13,658 nucleotides of DNA from an uncultured Bacillaceae bacterium. GTDB taxonomy: Bacteria; Bacillota; Bacilli; Bacillales; Caldibacillaceae. The stretch covers positions 1 through 13,658 of the forward strand of contig CALGAD010000027.1 in the NCBI GenBank assembly GCA_937951955.1, written 5' to 3'. A model generated the notes under the pieces. The model saw only the letters and a program-made list of their open reading frames with translations. It had not been told where the DNA came from and did not search any database. Within the stretch, counting starts at the first letter, position 1, and the number at the start of each line of letters is the position of its first letter. The position numbers were made by a program, and so were the translations under genes. Of this stretch, positions 13,643-13,658 are shown one piece after another.

Positions 13643-13658
13643 CTTAAATGATTGTACT

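Overview
The window looks like chromosomal DNA of a low-to-moderate GC Gram-positive bacterium, most likely family Bacillaceae. The evidence is strong AAGGAGG-type ribosome binding sites, frequent GTG/TTG starts, many intrinsic terminators, lipoprotein-type QoxA, a YclJ/YclK-like two-component pair and a complete qoxABCD operon. No RNA genes, insertion sequences, prophage genes or CRISPR arrays are visible. Most genes belong to recognisable families, and the less ordinary material is in the intergenic DNA.

Layout, left to right. A minus-strand methyl-accepting chemotaxis protein gene (108-1814) ends in a clear terminator. A minus-strand response regulator and histidine kinase pair (2162-4282, YclJ/YclK type) has zero intergenic spacing. 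It is preceded by an 11-nt phased direct-repeat array that is a strong operator candidate. Upstream lies a minus-strand lipoprotein with a BsuPI-type domain (4484-5098). Next is a minus-strand pair (5222-6709): a DedA-family membrane protein followed by undecaprenyl-diphosphatase UppP. These two plausibly act on successive steps of lipid-carrier recycling.

From 6710 to 7607 there is no intact gene. The left half holds debris of one or more minus-strand coding sequences, including the C-terminal end of a rhodanese-like domain. The right half is the AT-rich control region of the qox operon, with a sigma-A-type promoter, a leader of about 215 nt and repeated TGAACTTT and TTGTGAA motifs. The plus-strand qoxABCD operon (7608-11435) encodes an aa3-type menaquinol oxidase with no CuA site and ends in a bidirectional terminator.

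Converging on it is a minus-strand two-gene LytTR regulator and DUF3021 membrane protein operon (11484-12352), the architecture of LytTR regulatory systems. A divergent plus-strand ridA (12612-12995) follows, then a small minus-strand two-helix membrane protein (13169-13390). The right edge holds a minus-oriented terminator that belongs to a gene beyond the window.

Themes are respiration (qox), envelope lipid-carrier recycling (dedA-uppP) and signalling (MCP, YclJK, LytTR-DUF3021). Nothing amounts to a clearly new multigene system. The best leads are the phased YclJ-type operator, the dedA-uppP pairing, the LytTR-DUF3021 unit, the decayed rhodanese locus and the repeat-rich qox leader.
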